Positions 35,501 to 44,579 of a stretch of DNA of 64,000 nt are shown here, piece after piece. This DNA is from Oscillospiraceae bacterium CM (GTDB lineage: Bacteria; Bacillota; Clostridia; Oscillospirales; Oscillospiraceae). The stretch's first letter is position 1. Each line of letters starts with the position of its first letter. The position numbers were made by a program, and so were the translations under genes. The notes under the pieces were generated by a model. That model was not told the DNA's origin, did not search any database, and saw only the letters and a program-made list of their open reading frames with translations. Location: the NCBI GenBank assembly GCA_022870705.1, contig CP072107.1:1176501-1240500 (forward strand), given 5' to 3'.

Positions 35501-38500
35501 GCCGCAGCGCCTGTTTGATCGCCAAAAGCCCGCCGCGGCCCAGCGCTTTCTCGCGCGATGTGTCAAACGTAAACGGCGCCGAGACAGCGAGTGCCAGCGC
35601 GATACCGCGCCCTTTGGCTCGCGGCCGCCGCCGAACGACGACGGCGCCATCAACGAGCGCCGATTCGAGCGACAGTTTAGAAAACGCGGGGTGCGCCTCA
35701 TAATCGGACTGTCGAGCCAAAACAGGCTCAAAATAACAAACGAGTTCCATATCGCGCGCGGCGCTTGACACAACCTCCACAACGCGCTTTTCGCCCGCCT
35801 CGTTTTCAGGCACGGTAACGGTTACAGTGCTGTGCAGGCTGGCGCATTTGGCCGTCAGGCGGGATAACGCGCCGCCGAGCTCGGCTTCATAATGCACATT
35901 GGCATCAAAAAAAGGCGTGGGGAGGAGGGAGACAGTCTCGTCACCGCAGCTTAAAAAGAACGCCATCCCGGCGTTTTCCCCGAACGATTCGTCCGATGTT
36001 TTCGTCAGGGTCACGCCATTCCACACAGAGCTTGTCTGACCCGTTTCTGCGCATAAAACGGTATATGCGCCGTTGCCGATCGGGGTGCAGCGCGGCTTGA
36101 ATATATCGATGCTGTCACTTGTAAACCGCCAGTGGGGGGAGGTGATGCGCGTCGGTTTTTCCGGCACGTCGCGCGGCGGCTGACGCAAAATAATACCGCC
36201 GACGGGGACCTTTTCCTGCAAAAGCTCGGCAAAAGCAGCCATACTGCGATCGCGCATAAAGCGTGTTTGCATCACCCCGTTTTTAAGCGCGTTGTCAAGC
36301 GCTATGAGGCTCATCCCGAGGTGATGCGCCATATATGTTTTGACGATTTCAAAAGGCTTCGCGCGCATTCTGCTTGGTGTGAAGTCCATGGCTTCATAGA
36401 AGCCATACCGCCCCTCGGCTCCAAGCTTGGACAGCCGCCTGAGGTTTTTGACGGCCGACTTCTGAGCGACCGGCAGCGTGAGAAACGTTGCGTATGGGGC
36501 AACGACGCTCTCTCGTCCCATCCCGCGCTTAAGCGCAAGGCGTTGAACGCCGTGCGCCTTATAGCGGTAGGAAAGTGACTGGTCGAATGCGTAAAAAGCA
36601 CTTTCCGACATGCCCCAAGGCATTTTTTTGGCCCGTTTTTTCTGTACGTACAGGCAAAAACGAAGGCTTTCATCAATCAAAGCGTTTTCATAGCACGGGA
36701 GTAAAAGCTCCGGCATGAAGTATTCAAACATCGTCCCCGTCCAGGACGCCATGCCCCGATATCCGTCCTTGGCAACAAGCGAGCGGCCAAGCCGCCGCCA
36801 GTGCTTGCGCGAAATGTCACCGCGGGCAATGGCAATATAGCTCGTCTGTCGGGCTTCAGACGCCAACAGGTCATACCAGCCCGCCGTCATTTCACCGGTT
36901 GAAATGTCGCGTCCAATGCGAAACAGCTGACGTTTCTCATCAAATAAAACGTCAAAACGCATGGCTTTTTCAAGCCGGGCAGCCGTCTCGGCCAGCACCG
37001 GCTCGTTGAGTTCCATAAGGCCCTCGCGCAAGGCGATGAGACAACCGGCAAGGTTGCCGCTGTCAACGGTCGAAACGTAAGCCGGCTGCAAGACAGAGAG
37101 CGTCTGTGTGTCGTACCAATTGTAAAGATGGCCGTTCCACTTCGGCAGCTTGTCAATCGTTGTGAAAATATTTTTAATCACAGTAAGCGCTTTTTCAGGC
37201 TGGCAGACGCCGAGGTCAACGGCGGCTAAAGCCGACAGCAGCGCCAGGCCGATATTCGTGGGCGACGTTCGATGGGCCGTGCCGACGGCCGGCTGCTCCT
37301 GAAAATTATCCGGTGGCAAAAAATGATCCTCCGCTGTCAGCAAATCGTCAAAGAAGCGCCAGATGTCACCGGCGCAACGCGCCAGAAAGAGCTTGTCCTC
37401 AACTGGCAAGACATCTTTTTTCCGCGTGTCCCGACCGAGCGCTATGACAAGTATTGGTGACAGTGCCCAAACGACTCCGACGGCTGCCGCCGCCGGAAAC
37501 GGCGTTAGAAGCATCAGCAGGATGGATACCGAAACAGCAGGCCAGAGGCGTATAATGACGGTATAAACAGTGTTTTTTGACCTTTTTTCCGTATCGGCGG
37601 CCGTCACCCAGCGCAGCAGATGGCGATGAGAAATGAGCATTCTGAAAAGCGCCGTCATAACAGCATGCAGGCAGACCCATGCTTCAAAAGGGAGCAGGAC
37701 AAGCCGGATCAGTGTTTGCAGCAGTTGGCCGCCGAGCCCGCTTATGATGGTGGTGTGATATCGCACCCTGCCGTATCTTTTTTGGAATATCCCGGCAGCA
37801 GAGGCAATGATCAGATGCGATACAGCCGCCAAAACAGCAATCAGGGATGCCCAGAGAAAATCCTTATTATCAAACAGCATACCGATAACAACCGCCGCGA
37901 AGGAAAACACAGGCGTGAGGCTTCGACGCAGATTGTCGGCTATCTTCCAGCGGTCAAGCTGCGACAGGGTGTTTTTGACGCGTGTCCCATCTGCCGTTCT
38001 AACCTTGCCGAACAACCAAGGGAGAGACTGCCAGTCGCCGCGCGTCCAGCGGTGCATTCTGTCATAAAACGTCGTAACCTTGCCGGGAAAACCATCCGTC
38101 AGCTCAATATCGCCAGCATAGACACACCGGAGGTAAGCGCCCTCAAGCAAATCGTGCGACAAGACGGTGTTTTCGGGAAAGCGGCTGTCGAGACAAGCCA
38201 GGTATGCCGCCACATCAATAATGCCTTTTCCAGCAAAGCTGCCTGTGCCGAATAGATTTTGATATATGTCGCTTGTGATGCCGCCGTAAGGGTCAATACC
38301 GCCCTGTCCGGCGAAAATACGTGTATAATCCGTTTGGTTGGCGGCCGCGAGGTCGACAGATATCCGCGGCTGAATCAGACCGCAGCCATGCGTGACGATG
38401 CCGCGAATTTCGTCAATTATCGGCGTATTCAGCGGATGCAGCATGGCGCCTACAAGCTCGCGCGCCGATCCGGCGGAAAGACGTGTGTCGCTGTCGAGCG

Positions 38501-39965
38501 CCAAAACATATCGCGCGCCCATCGCAGCACCGCCGTTTCCCGCCGGACAATACAACGAGGAAGGTCTGCCGTTCAAAAACCGGCAAAGCTCTAAAATAGC
38601 GCCGCGCTTGCGCTCCCAGGCTGTGAATTGACGATCGGCGCTATTAAACCGCCGTTTGCGCGTTAAAAGAAAAAAACCGCCCCCATACGTTTCGTTGAGC
38701 GTGTTGACGGCGTCGGCGGCCGCCTGAAGCGCTGCGCTGTCGTCCACCATTGTTTCGCTCGGTGCGTCCGGCAAGTCGGCCAGCAGGGCAAAAAGCAGAT
38801 TTTTTCCGGCGTCCCGGTTGGCCAGCCTGTATTCCTCCAGAAGCGCTGCCGCGCGTGCGCCGCTTTTAACGTCTGATAGCAGAAGTGAAATGACGCACAC
38901 CGTTTTCGCATCGTCCGGGATGCCTTCCTCGAGCTCTAGGCGAAAAACACGCTGAGGCGGGATAAATCGCAGAACAAAATAATCCGTGACGTTTTTGATG
39001 ATTTCGAAAACAGGGAACAGCAGAAGAAGCGCTATCACTGGCTCGTCAAGCAGAAAGCTGACGAGCAGCGCTATAAAAAAGCTTGATAGGAGTAAAAGAC
39101 CAATATAAAAGGAGCCCTTATGTTCTTTTTTTTCCTTGCCAAGCGGCTTAATAAAAAGGAAGACGCCGACGTGGGCGTTTATTTCTGCCGACAGCGCCAA
39201 AACATGCGCCGCGACATTAAATTCGCTCTGGCCCGTCTCTCGTGCCAGGGCGGCAACAGTACGCCGGTAGGTAAAGCGCGTCTGCTCGTCCATTGTCGGA
39301 TAGATACCGGCAGGGTCCTTGCGGAGTGTTGTTTCAACGCGGTTGACGCACTCAAGAGTTTTGGACGCATCGAAACCAGATAAAAATCGAAGCGATGTAA
39401 AAAGATGCCCCAGATACGCGGCTAGGCCGTCCCCGCAAACATTTTCCGCCATGACAGCACGCAGCTGGCGGCAAACGTCTGCTAAGCTCGTAATCAGCGC
39501 CAGACGGACGGCCGGAACGAACGCAGCCAGCTCGTCCTCCGACAGGCAGACCGTCTCCTGAAAGACATCAAGGAAAACGCCCAATCCATCACCAGAAACG
39601 CGCCCCGCACCGGCGCGGACGAGCGCCTCGGCAGCATGCGCGATAACAAGCGTCTGCTTTTTATGAAAGGCGGCGCGAAGCCGGGGGGAAGCTTTGAGAT
39701 CATGGATGGCGCATTTGCCCTCCCGCTCGGCGATGTACCAGTTGTCCAAAAGCCACTCCAGCGCCTGCGGTATGCTGACGTGCGTTTCGGCATAAGCGGC
39801 GGCGCGCTGCATGACAGCTTTGATGGCGCTCAGATCGGCGAGTGCTTTTGCGGCCGTACCCTTCGTTGAAACACGGCCGTGCGGCGTCATTTCAGCGGCG
39901 GCTTTCGCCGCGCTGTTTTTGAGGTCTTCCGTATTGATGGTCGTGTCATTTTCAGTGCTTGACAT
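32523..39965 (-). CDS. Cyclic beta-1,2-glucan synthase-like protein (GT84 + GH94)
   Basis: 2480 residues from the ATG at 39965 (GGGAGG 12 bases upstream); an open frame to 40088 runs over the preceding terminator and is not used. The architecture follows NdvB/ChvB: an N-terminal soluble region and membrane segments near residues 290-340. A GT84-type glycosyltransferase follows, with a DSD motif near residue 490 and RMHRWTRGDWQ near 640, then further membrane segments up to ~880. A glucoamylase-like middle comes next. A carbohydrate-binding region leads to a C-terminal GH94 phosphorylase-like domain with GSGDWNDGMN near 2175. It should make cyclic or linear beta-1,2-glucan from UDP-glucose at the membrane. 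Domain limits are approximate, and the product is not proven. Confidence 0.88.
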   Translation of the reverse strand: MSSTENDTTINTEDLKNSAAKAAAEMTPHGRVSTKGTAAKALADLSAIKAVMQRAAAYAETHVSIPQALEWLLDNWYIAEREGKCAIHDLKASPRLRAAFHKKQTLVIAHAAEALVRAGAGRVSGDGLGVFLDVFQETVCLSEDELAAFVPAVRLALITSLADVCRQLRAVMAENVCGDGLAAYLGHLFTSLRFLSGFDASKTLECVNRVETTLRKDPAGIYPTMDEQTRFTYRRTVAALARETGQSEFNVAAHVLALSAEINAHVGVFLFIKPLGKEKKEHKGSFYIGLLLLSSFFIALLVSFLLDEPVIALLLLFPVFEIIKNVTDYFVLRFIPPQRVFRLELEEGIPDDAKTVCVISLLLSDVKSGARAAALLEEYRLANRDAGKNLLFALLADLPDAPSETMVDDSAALQAAADAVNTLNETYGGGFFLLTRKRRFNSADRQFTAWERKRGAILELCRFLNGRPSSLYCPAGNGGAAMGARYVLALDSDTRLSAGSARELVGAMLHPLNTPIIDEIRGIVTHGCGLIQPRISVDLAAANQTDYTRIFAGQGGIDPYGGITSDIYQNLFGTGSFAGKGIIDVAAYLACLDSRFPENTVLSHDLLEGAYLRCVYAGDIELTDGFPGKVTTFYDRMHRWTRGDWQSLPWLFGKVRTADGTRVKNTLSQLDRWKIADNLRRSLTPVFSFAAVVIGMLFDNKDFLWASLIAVLAAVSHLIIASAAGIFQKRYGRVRYHTTIISGLGGQLLQTLIRLVLLPFEAWVCLHAVMTALFRMLISHRHLLRWVTAADTEKRSKNTVYTVIIRLWPAVSVSILLMLLTPFPAAAAVGVVWALSPILVIALGRDTRKKDVLPVEDKLFLARCAGDIWRFFDDLLTAEDHFLPPDNFQEQPAVGTAHRTSPTNIGLALLSALAAVDLGVCQPEKALTVIKNIFTTIDKLPKWNGHLYNWYDTQTLSVLQPAYVSTVDSGNLAGCLIALREGLMELNEPVLAETAARLEKAMRFDVLFDEKRQLFRIGRDISTGEMTAGWYDLLASEARQTSYIAIARGDISRKHWRRLGRSLVAKDGYRGMASWTGTMFEYFMPELLLPCYENALIDESLRFCLYVQKKRAKKMPWGMSESAFYAFDQSLSYRYKAHGVQRLALKRGMGRESVVAPYATFLTLPVAQKSAVKNLRRLSKLGAEGRYGFYEAMDFTPSRMRAKPFEIVKTYMAHHLGMSLIALDNALKNGVMQTRFMRDRSMAAFAELLQEKVPVGGIILRQPPRDVPEKPTRITSPHWRFTSDSIDIFKPRCTPIGNGAYTVLCAETGQTSSVWNGVTLTKTSDESFGENAGMAFFLSCGDETVSLLPTPFFDANVHYEAELGGALSRLTAKCASLHSTVTVTVPENEAGEKRVVEVVSSAARDMELVCYFEPVLARQSDYEAHPAFSKLSLESALVDGAVVVRRRPRAKGRGIALALAVSAPFTFDTSREKALGRGGLLAIKQALRRPAGGSQGAVLDPCVLVRIKLTLKPNVPCRVAFALTTAATDMAAAAAAQRILTAESPAVYSRLDETARRLSLTSEQLENAMTLLPALVYPSIDRRLDKQAYDALKSGQKALWAYGISGDLPVVTASVASDCDLPAAEELITAHRFLSENAAAFDLVFLLRDAGDYRSRLREGILDILRAKGLDFKVSARGGIHLADSAAPSASTVLAVSSRVIAPGEKLKNSEARQSARPLPLRLTDASARPALGWTYNDDNSVTFSGRLPENAWSQMLSNEHFGFLATDAGTGHLWHENARENKINKWQNDSLRTLGTEKLALLTATGPVSLFASPDGPDCAVTYGFGWAAWKKEIDGVLYTTTAFVPPDVSARVLIISADREIDIDIAYETDLVLAPDDKNAVYVVTAHDDDGFTARNPYNTDFPDTVFRVTTNVKANAFTCLKTSALAGVYDGVTGAGFLPCIAARYKAVQTVVLVTGCDQDETLRALTNPLAAAASLKETRAWWASITGKMSVKTPSDALNRYLNGWATYQTLACRVFGRSSLYQSGGAYGFRDQLQDVGALIDEVPALVRAHLVRAAAHQYEAGDVQHWWHPVKNKGVTGDKGVRTRCSDDLLWLPYTLCLYIEKTGDRDVLNVPISYLRSSPLAEDEQERYEEPLLSPVQEPLYTHAVRAVDLVLARGTGQHGLSLIGSGDWNDGMNLVGALGSGESVWLSWFACVTAEKMAALCRDNNDSGTAARFAEAADALRAASNASWDGDWFLRGYYDDGAPLGSCTSEECRIDSIAQSFAAFAGGEPDKVKTALSSAVRKLYDKPDSVVRLFDPPFADGGSTPGYIKGYSPGFRENGGQYTHGAVWLAMGLFQSGMTDAGWDVLEALLPQDRPIDVYRTEPYVLAADVYSAPGHIGRGGWTWYTGAAGWFKRVALENLLGLNLVGGVLHVAPRLPSSWDGYEADWQTSAGTYHITVKNGGETAVTLNGSAICDGRVIVEKAGEKCLSEKE

Positions 39966-40045
39966 GGATGTCTGTTTCCTCCCGGCGTCAATAATCTGTG
40001 ATATTTTTTCCCATCCGGAAGTAAATATACCGCAGCTGAAAACGC

Positions 40046-40077
40046 AAAAGACAGCCTCTTTCGAAGCTGTCTTTTTT
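40046..40077. terminator. Terminator after the RsgI-like gene
   Basis: AAAAGACAGC (40046-40055) / GCTGTCTTTT (40066-40075) with A- and T-rich flanks. It lies between the anti-sigma gene and the glucan synthase, so the synthase probably has its own promoter or depends on read-through. Confidence 0.75.
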
Positions 40078-40087
40078 ATCGCCGTCA

Positions 40088-41077
40088 TTAATTTGAGTCG
40101 TCGTCGTTTTCCTCATCGTCGTGATCGCTCGGCTTATTCGTTGACCGTGTTGCTTTTTCGTCCTCGTTATGCTTTTGACTGTTCTGTTCGGACTTGGCGT
40201 GATTTTTCTCGGTTTCTCCAGAATTTTCATGCTTATCGGTATTGCCTGGTTTCTCTGTTTCAATCGCATCGTCGGTATTCGTCACGGCGGGGGACTCATC
40301 CGGCGTCTCATCTGTGTCTGATGATTCTGATTCGTCCGCGTCCTGTCCGTTTTGATGCTGTTCGCGCTTGAGCTCAGTGTATTTTTTTTGGATCTCCGTC
40401 ACCGAAGCATCTTTGTAGTCTTCCACTTTGATCGTCGGGTCCAGCGCCTGAAGCTTTTCTATCAGGTTGAGTTTGCCCGGCGTGATACCAAGCGCAAGGG
40501 CTCTGTCCCGGCGGGCCAGACCGATTGCCTCTGCTTGCACGGCGGCTGTATTGTTTTCGCCCGATACGGCGTCCTCCGCACCCTCTTTGGCTTCCTCCTG
40601 CAATTGCTCCGCCGTCTTATCGTTATTTGACTCGGCCGTGACGGCAATCAGTGTTGACCCGTCATCCATGATAAAGCCGTGATCAGAAGCCGATACAACA
40701 AGCTGTTTGACGGCCTCGCCGACATCGAGGTTCACGAGCGACAATCCTTCTATAATCGTTTTTCCATCGTCGTTGTACGGCGTCACGCTGACGACGACGC
40801 CGAAGGCGTTGATACCCAGCTCGACGCTGGGGTTGATGTCAACGCTGACGTAGGACGTCGGTGTCTTGTAATAGGCGTAAGCGCCGGCCGGTAGGGCGCA
40901 AAAAAGCACAGCGGCGCACGCCACGGCAAAAATCCTTTTTAAAATACGCTTGTTGCCAGTACCGGCTACAGGTGTCAACGGGACGACAGCGCTTTGACTT
41001 TTGATAAAGGCCGCTGTGTCACTTTTTAACAGCGCGTCGGCCGATACGCCTGAGAGCGCTTTTTGAAGTGCGTTCAT
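40088..41077 (-). CDS. RsgI-like membrane anti-sigma factor
   Basis: 329 residues; GGAGG 7 bases before the ATG at 41077. A short cytoplasmic N-terminus (~45 residues) is followed by one membrane segment (ILKRIFAVACAAVLFCALPA). The extracytoplasmic domain starts TSYVSVDINPSVELGIN, the hallmark of the RsgI middle domain. The C-terminal ~100 residues are a highly charged Glu/Asp/Asn/Lys tail. The gene starts 2 bases after the ECF sigma stop. The outside domain presumably senses a signal and releases the sigma factor. Confidence 0.83.
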   Translation of the reverse strand: MNALQKALSGVSADALLKSDTAAFIKSQSAVVPLTPVAGTGNKRILKRIFAVACAAVLFCALPAGAYAYYKTPTSYVSVDINPSVELGINAFGVVVSVTPYNDDGKTIIEGLSLVNLDVGEAVKQLVVSASDHGFIMDDGSTLIAVTAESNNDKTAEQLQEEAKEGAEDAVSGENNTAAVQAEAIGLARRDRALALGITPGKLNLIEKLQALDPTIKVEDYKDASVTEIQKKYTELKREQHQNGQDADESESSDTDETPDESPAVTNTDDAIETEKPGNTDKHENSGETEKNHAKSEQNSQKHNEDEKATRSTNKPSDHDDEENDDDSN

Positions 41078-41079
41078 GT

Positions 41080-41559
41080 CTAATCCTCCAATTTTATTTT
41101 AAGCAGCGTCTTTGCCCGGTGAAGCTGCGAATAAATCGTATTTTCGTTTCTGTCTAATAAACCTGAAATTTCAGAAACCGTATAGCCCTCATAATAAAAG
41201 AGATATATAACATCCTTGTACTTCTTTGGAAGCGAGAGTACTGCTCGTAAAACCTCATGATCCGTTTCATCCTCTGTTGTTAAATCAAAATCTTCAAGAT
41301 ATAGAACATTTTTTCGAAAGAAACTCTTATGTAAATCTTTGCATTTGTTTATGGCAACACGAAGAAGCCATGCCTTTTCATGGGCTTCACTGTCAAATAT
41401 TTTGTTACAGCGCAAAAGCTGCAAAAACACTTCCTGAAAAATATCCTCAACGTCGTCGCGGTTTTTCAGATGGAGAAACGTCACACGACGAATCATGTCG
41501 GCATATTTATCAATCGCCCGGACGACATAATCGCTTGTATCGAAAGTTTTTTGATCCAT
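41080..41559 (-). CDS. ECF-type RNA polymerase sigma factor
   Basis: 159 residues from the ATG at 41559, with GAGAGG upstream. Sigma region 2 (LKNRDDVEDIFQEVFLQLL, KAWLLRVAINKCKDLHKS) and region 4 (LPKKYKDVIYLFYYEGYTVSEISGLLDRNENTIYSQLHRAKTLL pattern) are clear; region 3 is missing, as in ECF factors. It heads a two-gene operon with its RsgI-like anti-sigma factor. Likely autoregulated, but no -35/-10 of its own class was recognised in 41560-41676. Confidence 0.9.
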   Translation of the reverse strand: MDQKTFDTSDYVVRAIDKYADMIRRVTFLHLKNRDDVEDIFQEVFLQLLRCNKIFDSEAHEKAWLLRVAINKCKDLHKSFFRKNVLYLEDFDLTTEDETDHEVLRAVLSLPKKYKDVIYLFYYEGYTVSEISGLLDRNENTIYSQLHRAKTLLKIKLED

Positions 41560-41676
41560 CGTTTTACCTCTCTGCACTTAAAACGATTCGGCAGGCCGAA
41601 TCCTTGCACCAGTTACAAAATTTTTAAAAATTTCAGCCGACGTCATAACGCCGGCTGGAATGAATGATATTTTAGT

Positions 41677-42435
41677 TTATTTCGCGAGCAGGTCCTGCAT
41701 GTCGTAAATGCCCGGCTTCGTGATACCGGCGATGAATTTAGCGGCCTTGACAGCGCCCGCGGCAAAAACGTCACGCGAATAGGCCGTATGCCTGAGCTCA
41801 ATGACCTCGTCAAGCCCGGCGAATATAACGTCGTGCTCACCCACAATCGTCCCGCCGCGGACCGAAGAGATGCCGATTTCGCGGTCGCCGCGCGGTTGCC
41901 GGACACTCTGCCGTTCGTAAATATAAACGGGATCATAGGGGAGGGCGCTTTTCGCGGCGTCGGCAAGCATCAGCGCCGTGCCGCTCGGGGCATCAACCTT
42001 GCGCCGGTGATGGCGCTCGACAATTTCAACGTCGAAGCCCGTACCGAGAAACGGCGCCGTGCGGCGGATGAGATCCATGAGGAGATTAATACCGATGGAC
42101 ATGTTGCCGGATTTAAAGACCGGTATTTTTTTGGCGGCGTCACGCACCATGTCCAGCTGGGCTTCCGAGTAGCCCGTCGTGCAGAGGACGACGGGGAGTT
42201 TTTTATGCGTGCAGCAGACGAGCAGGCTCTCAAGCGCTGCCGGGTTTGAAAAATCAACGGCGACATCTGCCTGTCCGCCGAATTCCATCGGATCGGCGTA
42301 GACAGGGAAGACGTCCGTTTTCGTCGTGTTGACGTCAAAGCCGGCGACGATCTCAATATCGCCTTCCGCCCGTGCCAAACGAGCGACAGTCTTTCCCATA
42401 TACCCGTTACAGCCCGATATGACCATCTTTAGCAT
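41677..42435 (-). CDS. dapB: 4-hydroxy-tetrahydrodipicolinate reductase
   Basis: 252 residues. NAD(P)H-dependent step of lysine/diaminopimelate synthesis. The nucleotide-binding motif is ISGCNGYMGKTV. VDFSNPAA and VLCTTGYSE follow. The catalytic EIVERHHRRKVDAPSGTA carries the His/Lys pair. Last gene of asd-dapA-dapB under a lysine riboswitch. Dipicolinate for spores branches from this pathway, which matters for a spore former. Confidence 0.95.
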   Translation of the reverse strand: MLKMVISGCNGYMGKTVARLARAEGDIEIVAGFDVNTTKTDVFPVYADPMEFGGQADVAVDFSNPAALESLLVCCTHKKLPVVLCTTGYSEAQLDMVRDAAKKIPVFKSGNMSIGINLLMDLIRRTAPFLGTGFDVEIVERHHRRKVDAPSGTALMLADAAKSALPYDPVYIYERQSVRQPRGDREIGISSVRGGTIVGEHDVIFAGLDEVIELRHTAYSRDVFAAGAVKAAKFIAGITKPGIYDMQDLLAK

Positions 42436-42456
42436 ATGCGTTGTCTCTCCCTCTTT

Positions 42457-43344
42457 TTATTGAATGAGACCATGGCGGCGTAGTGACGCGCTGAGCTTTT
42501 CGAGATTCTGCGGTTCCATCTCGCACAGCGGCAGCCGCGGTATACCAACATCCATACCCATCAGATTCATGGCCGCCTTGATGGGGATGGGGTTTACCTC
42601 AATGAAAAGGCGGTCAATGAGCTCTAAGTACTCTAGCTGCAAGGAAGCGCCGCGCCTGAAATCGCCGTCGAGGCAGGATTTTGTCATCTCCGCCATCACG
42701 CCGGGGATAATGTTGGCGGCAACGGAAATAACGCCCTTCGCGCCGAGCACCATCATCGGGACAACCTCGTTATCGTTACCGCTCCAGATGTTCATGTCGT
42801 CACCGCAGGCGGCAAGCGTTGTCGTGAGGAGTGAGAAGCTGCCGGAGGCCTCCTTGATGCCGTTGATATTCGGATGGCGGGAGAGCTCCTTATACGTGTC
42901 GGCCGTGAACGTCACGCCGGTGCGGCTGGGAACATTGTAGAGAATAATCGGCGTTGAGACGCGGTCGGCAATAAATGTGTAGTGCTTGACAAGCCCGCGC
43001 TGCGTGGCCTTGTTGTAGTAGGGCGTCACGAGCAGCAGCGCGTCAGCCTTTGACTTCTCGGCTTCGAGGGACAGCTGGAGCGCCGCCATCGTGTCATTGC
43101 TGCCGGCACCGGCGATGACCTTCACGCGCCCATTGACGTGACGGACACAGAAGTCAACCGCCTCAATGTGCTCGTCAATGCTCTGCGTGGAGCTCTCGCC
43201 GGTTGTGCCGCAGATGGTGATGGCGCTTGTGCCGCCCGCTATCTGAAAATCAATGAGCGCACCGAGCTTTTGAAAATCAATCTTGCCGTCTCGAAACGGC
43301 GTTATAATGGCAACGGACGAGCCGGTAAATACAGGTGTCTTCAT
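42457..43344 (-). CDS. dapA: 4-hydroxy-tetrahydrodipicolinate synthase
   Basis: 295 residues. Condenses aspartate semialdehyde with pyruvate. The substrate-binding ICGTTGESST loop, LLVTPYYNKATQ, the catalytic Tyr in VPSRTGV context, and the Schiff-base Lys in INGIKEASGS are visible. The start is 16 bases downstream of the asd stop. Middle gene of the lysine-riboswitch operon. Confidence 0.96.
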   Translation of the reverse strand: MKTPVFTGSSVAIITPFRDGKIDFQKLGALIDFQIAGGTSAITICGTTGESSTQSIDEHIEAVDFCVRHVNGRVKVIAGAGSNDTMAALQLSLEAEKSKADALLLVTPYYNKATQRGLVKHYTFIADRVSTPIILYNVPSRTGVTFTADTYKELSRHPNINGIKEASGSFSLLTTTLAACGDDMNIWSGNDNEVVPMMVLGAKGVISVAANIIPGVMAEMTKSCLDGDFRRGASLQLEYLELIDRLFIEVNPIPIKAAMNLMGMDVGIPRLPLCEMEPQNLEKLSASLRRHGLIQ

Positions 43345-43359
43345 GGTTATAAAACCTCC

Positions 43360-44448
43360 TTATTTGGCTGTGATGTACCCCTCGGCGCACAGAAGCTCTG
43401 CCATTAAAACGGCACCGCCCGCCGCACCGCGCAGCGTGTTGTGGCTGAGGCATACAAATTTATAATCGTATTGCGTGTCTTCCCGCAGGCGGCCGACAGA
43501 GACGGCCATGCCGTTTTCCAACATCCTGTCAAGCTTCGTCTGTGGTCTGTTGTCTTCCTCAAAATAGTGCAGAAACTGCTTTGGGGCCGAGGGAAGCGAG
43601 AGCGCCTGGGGGCGGCCGCTGAACGACGCCCATCTGGCGCGGATTTCCGCAATGGTCGGCTTTTTGTCGAAAGTCATAAAGACGGCCGCCAAGTGCCCGT
43701 CGGAGGCGGCCACGCGGATGCACTGCGCCGTGACTGACGGGAGCGTGGCTGCTTTGATTTCGCCGCCGTCAACGCAGCCCCAGATTTTCATGGGCTCGCG
43801 CTCTGATTTTTCCTCCTCGCCGCCGATGTAGGGAATGACATTGTCAATCATTTCGGGCCACGTCTCAAATGTTTTTCCGGCGCCCGATATCGCCTGATAG
43901 GTGCACACGAGCACTTTCTTTAGCCCGAATTCGTTCTTGAGGGGGTGCAAAGCGGGGACGTAGCTTTGCAGGGAGCAGTTAGACTTGACGGCGATAAAAC
44001 CCCGCTTTGTCCCCAGCCGTTTTCGCTGACTGTCAATCACTTCAATGTGCTCGGGGTTAATCTCCGGCACAACCATCGGGACGTCTGGCGTCCAGCGGTG
44101 GGCGCTGTTATTGGAGACAACGGGGCATTCAGCCCGCGCGTAGGCTTCTTCTAAGGCTTTGATCTCTTCTTTTTTCATATCAACGGCGGAAAAGACAAAG
44201 TCGACCTTGTTTGCAATGTCGTGAACATCCGTCTCAGCGCATAAAACGATCAGATTTTTTGCGCTCTCCGGTAGCGGCGTCGTCATGGCCCAACGATCGG
44301 AGACGGCCTCTTCATATGTTTTTCCGGCGGAACGCGCGCTGGCTGCGACAACCGTCAACTCAAACCACGGGTGATTTTCCAGCAGGGAAACAAAACGCTG
44401 CCCAACCATGCCCGTTGCGCCGATCACGCCGACTTTATACTTATTCAT
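43360..44448 (-). CDS. asd: Aspartate-semialdehyde dehydrogenase
   Basis: 362 residues from the ATG at 44448, 8 bases after GAGGTG. NADP enzyme reducing aspartyl phosphate. Nucleotide motif VGVIGATGMVGQRFV; catalytic Cys in AVKSNCSLQSYVPAL; active-site Gln in YQAISGAGK. The long form resembles the archaeal/yeast-like branch of Asd rather than the short bacterial one (judged by motif style). First gene of asd-dapA-dapB, downstream of the lysine riboswitch. Confidence 0.94.
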   Translation of the reverse strand: MNKYKVGVIGATGMVGQRFVSLLENHPWFELTVVAASARSAGKTYEEAVSDRWAMTTPLPESAKNLIVLCAETDVHDIANKVDFVFSAVDMKKEEIKALEEAYARAECPVVSNNSAHRWTPDVPMVVPEINPEHIEVIDSQRKRLGTKRGFIAVKSNCSLQSYVPALHPLKNEFGLKKVLVCTYQAISGAGKTFETWPEMIDNVIPYIGGEEEKSEREPMKIWGCVDGGEIKAATLPSVTAQCIRVAASDGHLAAVFMTFDKKPTIAEIRARWASFSGRPQALSLPSAPKQFLHYFEEDNRPQTKLDRMLENGMAVSVGRLREDTQYDYKFVCLSHNTLRGAAGGAVLMAELLCAEGYITAK

Positions 44449-44510
44449 CGTACCCACACCTCAATAAAATGTATTCGTGCGCCTTCATAAATACCGCTAA
44501 AATTATCCAG

Positions 44511-44552
44511 CCTAAAAAAATGAATCAGCAGGCTAGTCAACCGGCTGATTTT
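44511..44552 (-). terminator. Riboswitch-controlled terminator upstream of asd
   Basis: On the minus strand, the stem is AATCAGCCGG (44541-44550) / CCTGCTGATT (44523-44532) with one mismatch. A run of seven T follows (44514-44520), about 65 bases before the asd start. Expression platform of the lysine riboswitch. Confidence 0.8.
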
Positions 44553-44579
44553 GTAATATAATGTCGCCATTAAATAGAC

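Noticed and set aside
39966-40088. Longer start for the glucan synthase at 40088
   Set aside because: It would run over the terminator of the RsgI-like gene and begin inside that gene's stop. The ATG at 39965 has a ribosome site and gives a family-like length.
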